Notes: generated by a model from the letters alone, not told the origin. Shown: positions 44,133 through 54,249, counted from the stretch's first letter. The stretch is DNA of 64,000 nucleotides from Roseibacillus persicicus (GCF_014651675.1 NZ_BMXI01000014.1:1-64000); one strand, 5' to 3'. Made by a program: numbers and translations.

Positions 44133-45086
44133 ATGAGCGGATGCGCTGGAGCCAGCGGGAAAAAAGGATTGCGCCCGGGAGATTTTGGTCCCCGGATGCG
44201 GATGGATGCGAGTTTGCACCTTGATAAAAAGCCGGACTGGATTCGGGTCAAGCTGCCGAATAATCCCGTCTTTTGGGACACCAAGTCCATGGTCAAGGAC
44301 CTGAAGTTGGTGACAGTCTGCGAAGAGGCCCAGTGCCCCAACCGTTGGGAATGCTGGGGACAGGGAACGGCGACCTTCATGATTGCGGGCGAAAAGTGCA
44401 CCCGGGCCTGCGGATTCTGCGCGGTCAAAACAGCCAAGCCCGACGCCCTCGAAGAAGATGAGCCCCAGCGCGTTGCGGAAGCGACTCGCCGGATGAAACT
44501 CAATCACGTGGTGATCACCGCCGTCGCCCGCGACGACCTCGCTGACGGGGGAGCCGAGCATTTTGAAAAAACCATCGAGGCGGTCCGCGAAGTGAATCCA
44601 GGCATCACCATTGAGGTGCTGGTTCCGGATTTTAACGATAAAGATTGGGCGCTCGAAATGGTGATGCGCGCAAAGCCGCAAATCTTTAACCACAATCTCG
44701 AGACCGTGCGCCGTCTCACTCCGCTGGTGCGTAGCCGCGCCCAGTATGACCGCTCGTTGGCTGTCTTGAAAAAGGCGAAGGCCATGGCCCCCGGTAAGGT
44801 GGCGACCAAGAGTGGAATCATGCTTGGTCTAGGCGAGCGCGACGAGGAGATCGAGCAGGCCATGGATGACCTCCGCGCGGCCGACGTCACTGTTTTGACG
44901 CTGGGACAATATCTGCGTCCCACTCCCATGCACCTTCCGGTTGTCGAGTATGTGACCCCCGAGAAGTTCGCGGAGTGGAAGGCGGTCGCGGAGGCCAAGG
45001 GCTTCCGCCACGTGGCCAGCGGTCCACTGGTGCGCAGCTCCTACCATGCGGCCGACTTCAAGCCGGAGCTGGACCTTGAGGATTGA
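44133..45086 (+). CDS. lipA: lipoyl synthase
   Basis: A radical SAM enzyme that inserts two sulfur atoms into protein-bound octanoyl chains to make lipoate. The auxiliary cluster motif is CEEAQCPNRWEC (C-x4-C-x5-C) and the radical SAM motif is CTRACGFC, both intact. GTATFMIAGEKCT, FNHNLETVRRLTPLVR and KSGIMLGLGERDEEI are family blocks, and the distal Ser of the auxiliary site is in VRSSYHA. At 317 residues it is normal in length. The ATG at 44133 or the one at 44202 (MDASLHLDKKPDW) could be used. lipB is not in the window. Confidence 0.97.
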   Translation: MSGCAGASGKKGLRPGDFGPRMRMDASLHLDKKPDWIRVKLPNNPVFWDTKSMVKDLKLVTVCEEAQCPNRWECWGQGTATFMIAGEKCTRACGFCAVKTAKPDALEEDEPQRVAEATRRMKLNHVVITAVARDDLADGGAEHFEKTIEAVREVNPGITIEVLVPDFNDKDWALEMVMRAKPQIFNHNLETVRRLTPLVRSRAQYDRSLAVLKKAKAMAPGKVATKSGIMLGLGERDEEIEQAMDDLRAADVTVLTLGQYLRPTPMHLPVVEYVTPEKFAEWKAVAEAKGFRHVASGPLVRSSYHAADFKPELDLED

Positions 45087-45125
45087 TTTTTCTTTCTGCC
45101 AAATCCGTCCGCGAACTTTCTAGAA

Positions 45126-45596
45126 ATGGCTACCGAGATCGAACGCAAGTTTCTCGTGATCGGCGAGGTGCCCGGGGGCCGAAGTTCCGAAATGGTGCAA
45201 GGCTATCTGAGCCAGGACCCCGAGCGGACGATTCGGGTGCGCATTGATGACGAAAGGGCCTTTCTCACCATCAAAGGCAAGGCGGTGGGAATTACGCGGG
45301 TTGAATTCGAATACGAAGTGCCCGTCGCGGATGCGCGGGAGATGCTCGCACTGGCTACGGGGTTTCCGATTCGCAAAACCCGCACCCGCGTTCAGGAGGG
45401 CGATCACCTTTGGGAGGTCGACGTTTTTCATGACCTCAATGAGGGCTTGGTTATTGCGGAAGTGGAGCTGGAATCGGAGGACGAAGAGCTCGTTCTCCCA
45501 ACTTGGGTGGGTGAAGAGGTGACGGCTGACGTCCGCTATCTGAATGCCTGCCTCTCGCGAAAGCCCTTTCGTGAATGGTCCGATGAGCCCGTGTGA
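45126..45596 (+). CDS. CYTH domain protein (putative inorganic triphosphatase)
   Basis: A 156-residue CYTH (triphosphate tunnel) protein, most like bacterial inorganic triphosphatases. The signature ExExK is E4-I-E6-R-K8 in MATEIERKFL. Tunnel residues are visible in TIRVRIDDERAFLTIKGK, TRVEFEYEVP, IRKTRTRVQEGDHLWEVDVF and VIAEVELESEDE. The family hydrolyses tripolyphosphate or related triphosphates with divalent metal. It lies 39 bp downstream of lipA and could be co-transcribed with it. No CHAD domain is attached. Confidence 0.9.
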   Translation: MATEIERKFLVIGEVPGGRSSEMVQGYLSQDPERTIRVRIDDERAFLTIKGKAVGITRVEFEYEVPVADAREMLALATGFPIRKTRTRVQEGDHLWEVDVFHDLNEGLVIAEVELESEDEELVLPTWVGEEVTADVRYLNACLSRKPFREWSDEPV

Positions 45597-45611
45597 AGTT
45601 TTGCTTCGATC

Positions 45612-46259
45612 TTAGGGGATCTTGTAGAAGGGGTTGGGAATCTTGAAGTTCCGTTCGCTGTAGCCGCCTTCCAAATCACTCGTTTGGTCCCCGAAGCTGG
45701 CAATGATGGTGTAGCCTTCGGAGGTGAGATTTTTCCGGACGCGGGACTTGAAGGCGACCGCTTTCTCATAGGGGGCATCGGACTTGTTCGGTCGCAAAAC
45801 GAGCTTCTCGTATTTTCCCATGCCCTGGCTTGTCAGATTCTTCGCAGTGGCCGCGCGCTCGTCTTCGGTGCGTCCGGTCAGAAAGATGACCGCGAGATCA
45901 AGGTCAACTGCGGTTTGGTAGACCTTCTTGACTGGTTCGATTGCGGGAGCTTCGGCGCGCGCAACCCACTTGCTCCAGACCGGTGGTTGGTAGCCCCAGT
46001 CGGTCTCTTTCATGTGAGGAAGGTTCGAGAGAACGGTCTCATCGATATCAAAAATCACTGCCAGTTTCGCTTGCCCGGAAGCCGCTCGCCTCGTGAGGAA
46101 GGCCTCGGCGCTGGCGACGGAGGCTGCCACGTCCCCTTGATAATCACCGGACTCGGCGTAGGTGGTGACTTCCCTTTTTAAGTCCGACAAATTCGCGGGC
46201 TCACGTGACGGCGAGGCGCACGAAATAAGGCAGAGGACTAGGAAGCTGAGATACTTCAT
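45612..46259 (-). CDS. lipoprotein acid phosphatase (HAD subfamily IIIB)
   Basis: A 215-residue exported phosphatase of the e(P4)/class B-C acid phosphatase group. The ATG at 46257-46259 gives the lipoprotein signal MKYLSFLVLCLISC with Cys14 as lipid anchor; the frame open to 46352 would hide it. HAD motif I is VIFDIDETVLS, with Asp nucleophile and Asp acid/base, motif II is IFLTGRTEDER, and motif IV is IIASFGDQTSDLEG. Family members remove phosphate from nucleotides or sugar phosphates in the periplasm or at the surface. It converges on the CYTH gene, 15 bp apart. Confidence 0.9.
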   Translation of the reverse strand: MKYLSFLVLCLISCASPSREPANLSDLKREVTTYAESGDYQGDVAASVASAEAFLTRRAASGQAKLAVIFDIDETVLSNLPHMKETDWGYQPPVWSKWVARAEAPAIEPVKKVYQTAVDLDLAVIFLTGRTEDERAATAKNLTSQGMGKYEKLVLRPNKSDAPYEKAVAFKSRVRKNLTSEGYTIIASFGDQTSDLEGGYSERNFKIPNPFYKIP

Positions 46260-46348
46260 GCTGGGACTATACCCTTTAAAGCAACCCAAGGACGAACATT
46301 CTCTTTGTTCTGGGAAGAGGACAGGGAGCAGCCTCGTTTTCCCGGATT

Positions 46349-47335
46349 TCAATTCCCTCCCGTGGATGCCCGCTGAATGAGTTCTCCCTGGAGGGTGATC
46401 TCGCTCACTGGACGATCGGGGGCTTCAATACGCTTCATGAGAAGCTCGGCGGCTGATTCTCCGATCGCTTGGGCGGGTTGCCGAATCACGGTTACCGGAG
46501 GATCGACAAAGGTCGCCCAGGAAGGATCGTCGAAGCAGGCGAAACCGATGTCTTCCGGCACCCTTAGTTTCATCTCCTTGATAGCGCGGAAGGCGCCGGT
46601 AGCTAGAAGGGCGCTACTGCAAAGAATGGCATCCGGGGGAACGTCATCGTTCAAAAGCTTTTTCGTGAGGCGGTTTCCTTCCTCTTCAAAGGCGTCGATT
46701 TGATGGGTGCCTGCGATGAAGCTTTCTTGGCCCTCGAAGGCGGATTTGAATCCTGAGATCCGGGCGCTCGCCGTGTAGCTCCGAGCTCCGAAGATCCCCG
46801 CGATTCGTTTGAAGCCGCCCGCGATGAGGGTGCGAGTGAGAGCATGAGCTGCGGCTTCGTTGTCGATGATGACCGAATCCAAAGTGCTTTTGGGGAATTT
46901 GCGGTCGAAAAGAACGAGGGGCACGGTGCTCACCGTGTTGAGTTTTTGGACCCGGTTTCTTGTGGGTGAGAGGAGAATTCCAGCGACTTGTTCCTCTTCC
47001 AAGAGTTTGAGGTAATGCTCTTCGCGGGTAGAATCTTCGTCCGTATTGCAGATGAGAACGTTGTAACCATGCTGAAAGGCCACCTGTTCTACCGCGCGGC
47101 TAATTTCGCTAAAGAAAGGGTTGCGGATGTCCGAGAGGACCAAACCTATGACACGGGACTTCTGTGCGCGAAGTGAACGGGCGACCCGGTTCGGGCGATA
47201 GCCGAGTTCCTTCACCGCCTCCTCCACCTTCTTTCTCGCGCTTTCGCTGATGTATCCTTTGCCAGCCAGAACTCTGGAGACGGTAGCCGTCGAGCAGTCG
47301 GCTAATTTGGCAACGTCTTTGATTGAAGGGTTCAT
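46349..47335 (-). CDS. LacI-family repressor of the fructose PTS operon
   Basis: A 328-residue LacI/GalR regulator. The N-terminal helix-turn-helix (SIKDVAKLADCSTATVSRVL) and hinge (GYRPNRVARSLRAQKS) are followed by a periplasmic-binding-protein-like sensor (IGLVLSDIRNPFFSEISRAV, PLVLFDRKFP, FACFDDPSWATFVDPPVTVI). It is divergent from the PTS genes, and a palindromic LacI-type operator lies between them, over the PTS promoter. By analogy with FruR/Cra and CcpA-like local repressors, the inducer is probably fructose 1-phosphate, but the sequence does not prove this. Confidence 0.93.
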   Translation of the reverse strand: MNPSIKDVAKLADCSTATVSRVLAGKGYISESARKKVEEAVKELGYRPNRVARSLRAQKSRVIGLVLSDIRNPFFSEISRAVEQVAFQHGYNVLICNTDEDSTREEHYLKLLEEEQVAGILLSPTRNRVQKLNTVSTVPLVLFDRKFPKSTLDSVIIDNEAAAHALTRTLIAGGFKRIAGIFGARSYTASARISGFKSAFEGQESFIAGTHQIDAFEEEGNRLTKKLLNDDVPPDAILCSSALLATGAFRAIKEMKLRVPEDIGFACFDDPSWATFVDPPVTVIRQPAQAIGESAAELLMKRIEAPDRPVSEITLQGELIQRASTGGN

Positions 47336-47477
47336 TTGTGGAATCGTTTTCAGTGTATTTGCACAGTAATTTCCGGTCGGCGGCTGTGGGCGATGAGGTC
47401 TTCTAGGACGTTTTCCTTTTTAAATAAAGGGTAAAATCAGTTTGAGGAGAGGTCGATTTTAAGGGGCTATTTTTATG

Positions 47478-47506
47478 TTGACGTCTTTTTCTGTAAACGT
47501 TTACAT
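47478..47506 (+). promoter_or_regulatory. fructose operon promoter with overlapping LacI-type operator
   Basis: TTGACG at 47478-47483 and TTACAT at 47501-47506 are separated by 17 bp, giving a -35/-10 pair 55 bp before the PTS fusion start. The perfect palindrome TGTAAACGTTTACA (47492-47505), with the central CG typical of LacI-family sites, covers the spacer and -10 element, so a bound repressor would block transcription. Confidence 0.8.
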
Positions 47507-47560
47507 AAAAAGTGTCCGCTCGTCGTCGGTCACTTTTTCAAATCCAGCTGAAGCAAATCC

Positions 47561-50038
47561 ATGTTAACTCTCACCAAGAAAGATATCCGCCTGGGTGCGG
47601 TCGTTTCGAATAAAGAAGATGCAATCCGTGAGGTGGCGGCCCTGTTGCGTCAAAGCGGTGCGATCGAGGAGTCCTACGTCCAAAGTATGTTGGAGCGTGA
47701 AAAGGTGGCGACCACCTACCTCGGCAATGGGTTGGCCATTCCCCATGGTCGGCCGCAGGACGCGGATGCGATCAACGAGACCCGGGTGGCGGTGTTGCAG
47801 GTGCCTGCGGGGGTCTCTTGGCAAGACGGAAAGGTGGCTCACCTCGTCATTGGCATCGCGGCCAAGTCTGACGAGCACATTGCGCTGCTTCGACAGCTGA
47901 CCGGAATCGTAGGAGATGCGGAGTTGGCGAAGCGATTGGCGAATACCACGGATCCCGACGAGGTGTTGAATGCGATTTCCCTGTCGGGTGAAAAGCAAGC
48001 CGATGCAGCGAGTGGGGCCGTGAATGACGACTTCATCGGGAGCGAGCTGGAGGTGAAGTTCCAGAACTCACGAGGCTTTCACCTGCGGCCGGCTGGGAAG
48101 TTTGCCCGCGCGGTGCAGGGGTATGATGGAGAGGTGACTTTCGTGGTGAATGGACATGAGTTCTCGCCCGACAGCCCTTCTCGTATCATTGGCCAGGGGA
48201 TTAGTGCGGGAGACGTGATTCGTCTGCGGGTGAAGGGCGAGAACGAGACTGATACCCTTTCGACTCTGGCCGCCTTGTTGGAGGAGATTAACAACGAGCC
48301 TCTGGAGGAAGACGATGCGGAGGCCGCGCTTTTGACCGAATGGCATTCCGAGCAAGCACAGGGGGAGGGGATTCGGGGAGTGATGGCGTCTCCCGGGCTC
48401 GCGTTGGCCGCTGCTTGGCGATGGGTTGAGGCCGACCTGAGCACGAGGAAGCGCACGGCTGGCGATACGGACTCGGAAGTGGCGGCGCTACGGACGGCTC
48501 TGGAAACCGCTCGCAACCAGCTCATCACGCTTACCGAAGGGAAGCTTAACCAAGTTCAGCGTGGGCTTTTCGAGGCTCATGTTTCCCTGATCGAGGACGC
48601 GGATCTTCGTGAGGAAGTGGAGAAGGAGATCCGAACGGGTCAGGATGCCCTTTCCTCCTGGTCGAAGATCATCGAGGAGCGCGCGACGGCGATGGAGGGT
48701 GTGGAGGATAAGAATCTCGCTCAACGCGCGGCAGACTTTCGAGATATTGGACAACGGGTTCGCAAGGTTCTCTTGGGCGTCGATAGCGACCCGTTCGAAT
48801 CGGTGGTCGATCCCATCATCCTGCTTGGTGATGACTTGGAGCCCTCTGAAGCGGCGCAGCTCAAGGCTGATAAAATCAAGGGCATCTGTCTCAAAAAAGG
48901 GAGTCCGAATGCTCATGCGGCAATTGTTTCCCGGTCTCTTGGGATTCCCATGTTAGTTGCGATGGGAGACGAGCTCGACGCAGTGGCTCCCGGGGACAAG
49001 CTCATTCTCAACGCTTCCGGAGGGCGTCTGATTCAAAACCCGAGCGAGGCTGATTGCGCATCCGCATTGGCGGTTATTGAAGAAGTGAGTGTCCAGCGGG
49101 ACAACGATTGGGACCAGCGCTTCGAGCCCGCGGTTCTGCGCGACGGGCATCGGGTGGAAGTGGTGGCGAATATCGGCCAGACCTCGGAGGCTCACACGGT
49201 TCTCGAATCTGGTGCAGAGGGGGTCGGTCTTGTGCGAACGGAATTTCTGTTTCTGGACCGCGACCATGCTCCCGAGGAAGAGGAACAGTATCTCGCCCTC
49301 AAAGAGATGATCGAGGCCTTGGAGGGCTTGCCCATGATCGTGCGCACTATGGATATTGGCGGCGACAAGCCAGTGTCCTATCTGGGCCTGAGCGAGCTCG
49401 ATCTGTCGTTTCTCGGTCTCCGTGGTTTTCGCCTCAGCATGGCCAGGCCCGACCTCGCCACGGCACAGTTGCGGGCCATTTTTCGAGCCGCGGAGCACGG
49501 GCCGATTCGGCTCATGTTTCCCATGATTGCGTCCCCCAACGACTTCCTGCGGGCAAGGGAAATGACGGATAAGGTTCGGCGCGAAATGGGCGGCCGGGAG
49601 GTGGAGCTCGGCGTGATGATCGAGGTGCCTTCTGCTGTGGCGATGGCTTCCGAGTTGGCCGAGTTGGCAGACTTCTTTTCAATCGGAACAAATGACTTAA
49701 CCCAATATGCGCTGGCGGCGGATCGGACCCACCCTCTTCTCGCGGGCCGGGCGGACAGTCTGCATCCCGCTGTGCTCCGTCTCATCGAGCAAACGGTGCA
49801 AGCGGCCCATGCGAAGGGCAAGTGGGTCGGTGTTTGTGGAGGACTTGCCGCTGATCCGCTTGGGGCTCTCATTTTAACTGGGCTCGGGGTCGATGAGCTG
49901 AGTGTTCCTCCCTCACTCGTTCCACAAATCAAGGCTCTCCTCCGGCGGGAAGAGCTCTTGGGTCTCCATAAACTTGCCCAAAAGGCACTGAGCCAACGCG
50001 ACCCTCGTGCCGTCCGTGCTCTTCGCCCTTCACACTAA
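47561..50038 (+). CDS. fruB: PTS fusion protein EIIA(Fru)-HPr-Enzyme I
   Basis: An 825-residue multiphosphoryl transfer protein that carries phosphate from PEP to fructose permease in one chain. EIIA spans about 1-145 with H62 in LAIPHGRP. HPr spans about 160-250 with H174 in RGFHLRPAGKF. Enzyme I covers about 270-825, with H452 in GSPNAHAAIVSRSLGIPMLV, the PEP-binding EGVGLVRTEFLFLDR and IRLMFPMIASP, and the C-terminal SIGTNDLTQYALAADR. The arrangement matches FruB/FPr of proteobacteria. It is the first gene of the operon and is followed 12 bp later by 1-phosphofructokinase, so fructose uptake needs no general PTS proteins from elsewhere. Confidence 0.96.
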   Translation: MLTLTKKDIRLGAVVSNKEDAIREVAALLRQSGAIEESYVQSMLEREKVATTYLGNGLAIPHGRPQDADAINETRVAVLQVPAGVSWQDGKVAHLVIGIAAKSDEHIALLRQLTGIVGDAELAKRLANTTDPDEVLNAISLSGEKQADAASGAVNDDFIGSELEVKFQNSRGFHLRPAGKFARAVQGYDGEVTFVVNGHEFSPDSPSRIIGQGISAGDVIRLRVKGENETDTLSTLAALLEEINNEPLEEDDAEAALLTEWHSEQAQGEGIRGVMASPGLALAAAWRWVEADLSTRKRTAGDTDSEVAALRTALETARNQLITLTEGKLNQVQRGLFEAHVSLIEDADLREEVEKEIRTGQDALSSWSKIIEERATAMEGVEDKNLAQRAADFRDIGQRVRKVLLGVDSDPFESVVDPIILLGDDLEPSEAAQLKADKIKGICLKKGSPNAHAAIVSRSLGIPMLVAMGDELDAVAPGDKLILNASGGRLIQNPSEADCASALAVIEEVSVQRDNDWDQRFEPAVLRDGHRVEVVANIGQTSEAHTVLESGAEGVGLVRTEFLFLDRDHAPEEEEQYLALKEMIEALEGLPMIVRTMDIGGDKPVSYLGLSELDLSFLGLRGFRLSMARPDLATAQLRAIFRAAEHGPIRLMFPMIASPNDFLRAREMTDKVRREMGGREVELGVMIEVPSAVAMASELAELADFFSIGTNDLTQYALAADRTHPLLAGRADSLHPAVLRLIEQTVQAAHAKGKWVGVCGGLAADPLGALILTGLGVDELSVPPSLVPQIKALLRREELLGLHKLAQKALSQRDPRAVRALRPSH

Positions 50039-50050
50039 ATTTTCGACTTC

Positions 50051-51028
50051 ATGAATTCATCAACAGACCTCGTTACCATCACCCTCAATCCCGCGATTGA
50101 CCACACGGTCATCCTCGATCAATTGGCGATCGGGAGCGTCAACCGAACCCTGGAGTATTACCGCCAGACCGGCGGGAAAGGCGTCAATGTCTCCGCCATG
50201 TTAGGCGGCTTCGGGATCGCGACTACCGCAACTGGTTTTCTGGGGAAAGAGAATCCCCGCCTCTTCACCGACCTCTTTAAAGCCAATCAAATTCGTGACG
50301 AGTTCATCTGGATAGCGGGGGAGACCCGGACCGGAATCAAGATTGTCGACGAGGGAAGCAAGGAGACCACCGACATCAATTTTCCTGGTCTTGAACCGAG
50401 TTTTGCGGACGTGCAGTTGTTCGAGAAACGCTTACGTAAACTCATCCAACCCGGGCGTTGGTTTGTCTTGGCCGGCAGCTTGCCGGTGGGAATCAGCTTG
50501 GACTTTTTCAGCGAAATCATCGCCCTGATCAAACAGGGTGGAGGCTTGGTGGCCGCTGATACCAGTGGGGAAGCCTTGAAGGTCGCCATCAATAGCGGGG
50601 TTGATATGGTGAAGCCCAACCAGCACGAACTGGCGGAATATCTCGGGCACGACCTGCCGGATTTCAACAGTTGGGTTCACGCTGCACGGGAGCTCCAAGA
50701 GAGTCAGGTCAGCCACGTCATTCTCTCCCTCGGCAGTGAAGGCGCTCTCTTTATCAGCCCTGAAAAAGCCCTCATGGCATCCGCTCCGCCGGTCAAGGTG
50801 GTGAGCACTGTGGGCGCGGGCGACAGTATGGTTGCGGGCTATCTGGCAGGCCTCACCACAGGGCGTGCACCGGCGGAGTGCGCGAAGCTCGCCTCGGTTT
50901 TTGCCTGGTGCGCATTGGAAGATGTGCGGCGACGACTTCCGGCACGCGAAGTCATCGAGGCCCGGATGGCGCAAATCAAGATTCAGCCTCTTCCTGACCG
51001 CAAGCCGGCCGCCCTGCCGGGGCGATAG
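50051..51028 (+). CDS. fruK: 1-phosphofructokinase
   Basis: A PfkB-family kinase that converts fructose 1-phosphate, the PTS product, to fructose 1,6-bisphosphate for glycolysis. The N-terminal TLNPAIDHTVILDQL and QTGGKGVNVSAML are the PfkB substrate-binding blocks, WFVLAGSLPVGIS is a family segment, and the catalytic anion hole with Asp base is VVSTVGAGDSMVAGYLAGL. The protein has 325 residues, normal for FruK. It is the second gene of the operon, between the EIIA-HPr-EI fusion and the EIIBC permease. Confidence 0.95.
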   Translation: MNSSTDLVTITLNPAIDHTVILDQLAIGSVNRTLEYYRQTGGKGVNVSAMLGGFGIATTATGFLGKENPRLFTDLFKANQIRDEFIWIAGETRTGIKIVDEGSKETTDINFPGLEPSFADVQLFEKRLRKLIQPGRWFVLAGSLPVGISLDFFSEIIALIKQGGGLVAADTSGEALKVAINSGVDMVKPNQHELAEYLGHDLPDFNSWVHAARELQESQVSHVILSLGSEGALFISPEKALMASAPPVKVVSTVGAGDSMVAGYLAGLTTGRAPAECAKLASVFAWCALEDVRRRLPAREVIEARMAQIKIQPLPDRKPAALPGR

Positions 51029-51085
51029 CTCTCTTCAGTCTGAGTCCTTCCTGGGGCTCTGGAAACAACTCAAAAAAACACCATC

Positions 51086-52762
51086 ATGAAAACAGTATCA
51101 GTCGTACTCTCGTCACCTCCCGACGAGCCACTCAGCCGCATGGCCATAGCCGCGCTGGAGGCAGAAGCTTCGCTACGGGAGCTTGCACTCGAGGTCTCCA
51201 CCGACTCTTCCTTGCCTCGCAATTCGGTTCAGCTCAGCTCAGGCGGAGATTCGGTAGCATCGGATCGTCCACGCCTCATTGGTGATCCGGGGAAGTTTCT
51301 GGAGCTCTTCAACCAACGTCAGAAAACGCCTCCAACTCTCGACTCCGTTCCCCGTGGGGTGGAGGCGGAGGGGGCAGGTTCCTCTCCCGCGAGCAAGTTC
51401 CTTGTCGGAGTGACTTCTTGCCCCACCGGAATCGCGCACACCTTCATGGCGGCTGAGGCCTTGGCCAAGGGGGCCGCCGCCATGGGCTATACCATGAAGG
51501 TGGAAACCCGCGGCTCAGTAGGGGCGAAAAACGAACTGACCGACGAAGAAATTGCTCGTGCTGATGCCGTCATCGTGGCCGCTGACGCCAATGTTGAAAC
51601 CGCTCGTTTTGCAGGCAAGCGCTTGTTGGAGACTGGAACCAAGGCTGCTATCAACGACTCGAAAAAGCTCATCGAAGAGGCGTTGAAGCAAGAGCCTTCG
51701 TCTTCGGAAGGGAAGTCGAGCGAGAAGGCAAACGGAGGGAAAGAACAATGCAGTGGACCCTATAAGCACCTCATGACCGGGGTGTCCCATATGCTTCCTC
51801 TGGTAACTGCGGGCGGACTTTGCATTGCTCTCGCTTTTGCCTTTGGTGGTATCTACGCCGGCGATAAGGAGGGAAGTCTGGGCTGGGCTCTGATGCAAAT
51901 TGGTGGTGCCTCGGCCTTTGCTCTTTTCATCCCCATCTTCGCCGGTTTCATCGCTTTCTCCATCGCCGACCGGCCGGGTTTGACCCCGGGATTGATTGGC
52001 GGAATGCTGGCGACCAGTTTGGGCGCGGGCTTCCTCGGTGGAATCGTCGCCGGCTTCATGGCTGGTTACTTCACGCGGTGGCTGAACAAAGCGCTGAAGC
52101 TTCCCGACAGCATTGCGGGTTTGAAACCGGTTCTGCTTTTGCCCCTCATTTCCTCCCTCGTGATTGGCCTCGCGATGATCTATGTCGTCGGTCCACCGGT
52201 GAAGGGCATTATGGAGGGAGTCTCGTCGTGGCTCATGACCATGCAAGGCACCAGCGCCCTTCTCTTGGGCTTAATCCTGGGTGGCATGATGGCCTTCGAT
52301 ATGGGTGGACCCATCAACAAGGCTGCCTACACCTTCGCGGTCGGCTTGGTTGCCACCAAGATCTACGGGCCAATGGCAGCGGTGATGGCGGCGGGAATGG
52401 TCCCGCCCTTGGGGCTCAGTCTAGCTGCGACTCTTTTTAAGAACCGCTTCACTTCTGATGAGCGGAAATCAAGCAAAGCTACCGCGCTCCTGGGGATCTC
52501 CTTCATTACCGAAGGAGCGATTCCCTTCGCCGCCGCTGATCCCTTCCGGGTCATTCCCTCCATCGTAGCGGGGGCCGCTGTTGCGGGTGCGATTTCACTG
52601 ACCGCGGGATGCCAGTTGGTTGTGCCGCACGGCGGAATCTTCGTCTTGGCCATCCCCAATGCCATCAACCATATGCTGGCCTACGTCATCGCCATTCTCG
52701 CGGGAACCCTTGTCACCACCGCGCTCCTCTTTTTCCTCAAGAAGCCTCAGGAGGCTCTTTAA
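51086..52762 (+). CDS. fruA: PTS fructose permease EIIBC
   Basis: The 558-residue inner-membrane fructose transporter that phosphorylates its substrate at carbon 1. Residues 1-80 are a short, Cys-free vestigial EIIB' domain. The active EIIB domain has C112 in [20 protein letters not shown]. The EIIC domain (about 225-558) has some nine membrane helices and the substrate-site segments [20 protein letters not shown] and [20 protein letters not shown]. The EIIB'-EIIB-EIIC order matches E. coli FruA. It follows fruK by 57 bp, and the porin gene follows 23 bp later. Confidence 0.96.
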   Translation: MKTVSVVLSSPPDEPLSRMAIAALEAEASLRELALEVSTDSSLPRNSVQLSSGGDSVASDRPRLIGDPGKFLELFNQRQKTPPTLDSVPRGVEAEGAGSSPASKFLVGVTSCPTGIAHTFMAAEALAKGAAAMGYTMKVETRGSVGAKNELTDEEIARADAVIVAADANVETARFAGKRLLETGTKAAINDSKKLIEEALKQEPSSSEGKSSEKANGGKEQCSGPYKHLMTGVSHMLPLVTAGGLCIALAFAFGGIYAGDKEGSLGWALMQIGGASAFALFIPIFAGFIAFSIADRPGLTPGLIGGMLATSLGAGFLGGIVAGFMAGYFTRWLNKALKLPDSIAGLKPVLLLPLISSLVIGLAMIYVVGPPVKGIMEGVSSWLMTMQGTSALLLGLILGGMMAFDMGGPINKAAYTFAVGLVATKIYGPMAAVMAAGMVPPLGLSLAATLFKNRFTSDERKSSKATALLGISFITEGAIPFAAADPFRVIPSIVAGAAVAGAISLTAGCQLVVPHGGIFVLAIPNAINHMLAYVIAILAGTLVTTALLFFLKKPQEAL

Positions 52763-52785
52763 TCAAACCTAAATCAAACAACACA

Positions 52786-54051
52786 ATGAGACCCAAAAAC
52801 TTATTAGCGCTTCTAGCGACCGTTTCTCCTCTGATTGCCGAGGATGTGCCTATCACCGATACCTCTTTGCTTGCCGACAGTTCTTCCTGGCGGGAAAGCG
52901 ACCTCTTGACCGGGGACTGGGGGGGAGTTCGCACTTCCCAAGAGGAGTCCGGCATGACCTACTTCGCCTACTACAGCGGAATTCTCGCTTCCAATGTCTT
53001 GGGGGGAATCGAGAGCGAAGGAAACTTTTCCGGAGACCTCTTCGTGGGTGTGGAGTTCGACCTCGAAACATTGTTCGGGTGGGACGATACCAAGTTTGTT
53101 CTCTCCGGCATCGACCGTCACGGCCAGAGTATCGATAAGGGTGTCGGAGGACAATATAGCGTGATGCAAAACGTGGGAGGGCAGACCGCTTTTCTCTACA
53201 ACGTCACCTTGGAGAAGCTGTTCTTTGACGAAAGTCTTTCCGTCAAACTGGGTCGTATGTCGGCGACCGACGACTTTGTCGGCTCGCCCTACTACGGTTA
53301 TTCTCTCAACAACGCGGTGAACGGACAGATTCGCGCGGCCTTGTTCGATGGCGTAATGAGCTCTTATCCTTTTGCGGTCTGGGGCGGGCGGGTGAAGCAG
53401 CAAGTGAACGAAGAACTCTCTGTAATGGTTGGGGTCTTCAATCAATCACCCGACATCTTTGATCGGGGGGACCAAGGGATTGACTTTGGTCTCGAGGATG
53501 AAGACGGGCTCTCCATCTTCACGCAGGTGAACTGGAATCCCACCTTTGCCGGCCGTCCGGCCCACTTCTTCGCGGGGGTCAACCAAGTTGTGAACTTCGA
53601 TATCGAGCGCTTCAATACAACCGCTACTCGCGATGAGTTTTCGCGTTTCTATGCCCACGCTGACTACCAGGTTTTCGCCGAGACCGCAGGAAGCGACCAA
53701 GGTCTCGTGCTCTTCGCGACCCTTGGCTACACCCCCTACGACGATGTCGCGATCATCCCCATCCAGACGACCTTTGGGGCCCACTATAAAGGGCTCTTCG
53801 AGGGGCGCGATGAAGACCGCACCCTGTTCTTCGCGACCTACGGTCAGTTCAGCGATGAGTATGCCGCAGAAGAAGCGCTCGCCGGTCGGAGCCGTCCGGA
53901 GTCCGAGATCGTGCTTGAACTCGGGCATCGTTTCCAGCTGACCCCCTCCACCTACATTCAACCGGATATTCAGTATATCATCAATCCGGGTGGCACTGGA
54001 GAAATCGAAGACGCCCTCGTCCTTGGCTGCCAGTTTGGTGCCTCCTTCTAG
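52786..54051 (+). CDS. OprB-family carbohydrate-selective porin
   Basis: A 421-residue outer-membrane porin. The ATG at 52786 gives the signal peptide MRPKNLLALLATVSPLIAED; the frame open from 52609 lies inside fruA. The OprB marks are the N-terminal SDLLTGDWGGVRTSQEESGM with DWGGxR motif, GRMSATDDFVG, and the C-terminal QLTPSTYIQPDIQYIINPGG ending in Phe. OprB channels admit glucose and other sugars. Its position 23 bp after fruA makes it the fourth gene of the fructose operon, so it is probably a fructose-inducible entry channel. Outer-membrane porins inside fru operons are uncommon in model bacteria. Confidence 0.92.
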   Translation: MRPKNLLALLATVSPLIAEDVPITDTSLLADSSSWRESDLLTGDWGGVRTSQEESGMTYFAYYSGILASNVLGGIESEGNFSGDLFVGVEFDLETLFGWDDTKFVLSGIDRHGQSIDKGVGGQYSVMQNVGGQTAFLYNVTLEKLFFDESLSVKLGRMSATDDFVGSPYYGYSLNNAVNGQIRAALFDGVMSSYPFAVWGGRVKQQVNEELSVMVGVFNQSPDIFDRGDQGIDFGLEDEDGLSIFTQVNWNPTFAGRPAHFFAGVNQVVNFDIERFNTTATRDEFSRFYAHADYQVFAETAGSDQGLVLFATLGYTPYDDVAIIPIQTTFGAHYKGLFEGRDEDRTLFFATYGQFSDEYAAEEALAGRSRPESEIVLELGHRFQLTPSTYIQPDIQYIINPGGTGEIEDALVLGCQFGASF

Positions 54052-54249
54052 GGGTGCCCAGGGAGGCTGATTTTCGAAATAGCGCTTCCTTCATACCCAG
54101 CAATGCCGGCTTCCGGGTGAAACGATGGATGGCTCCTGTGAGCATCTCTTCATCTACTCCCTCGCTTCGACTCGGGCCGGCGTTGCTTTCCTTTCCTCTG
54201 AGAGAGTGACTTCTTCTCGAATTCCCCATTTCCTTTCCCTCGAACCCCC

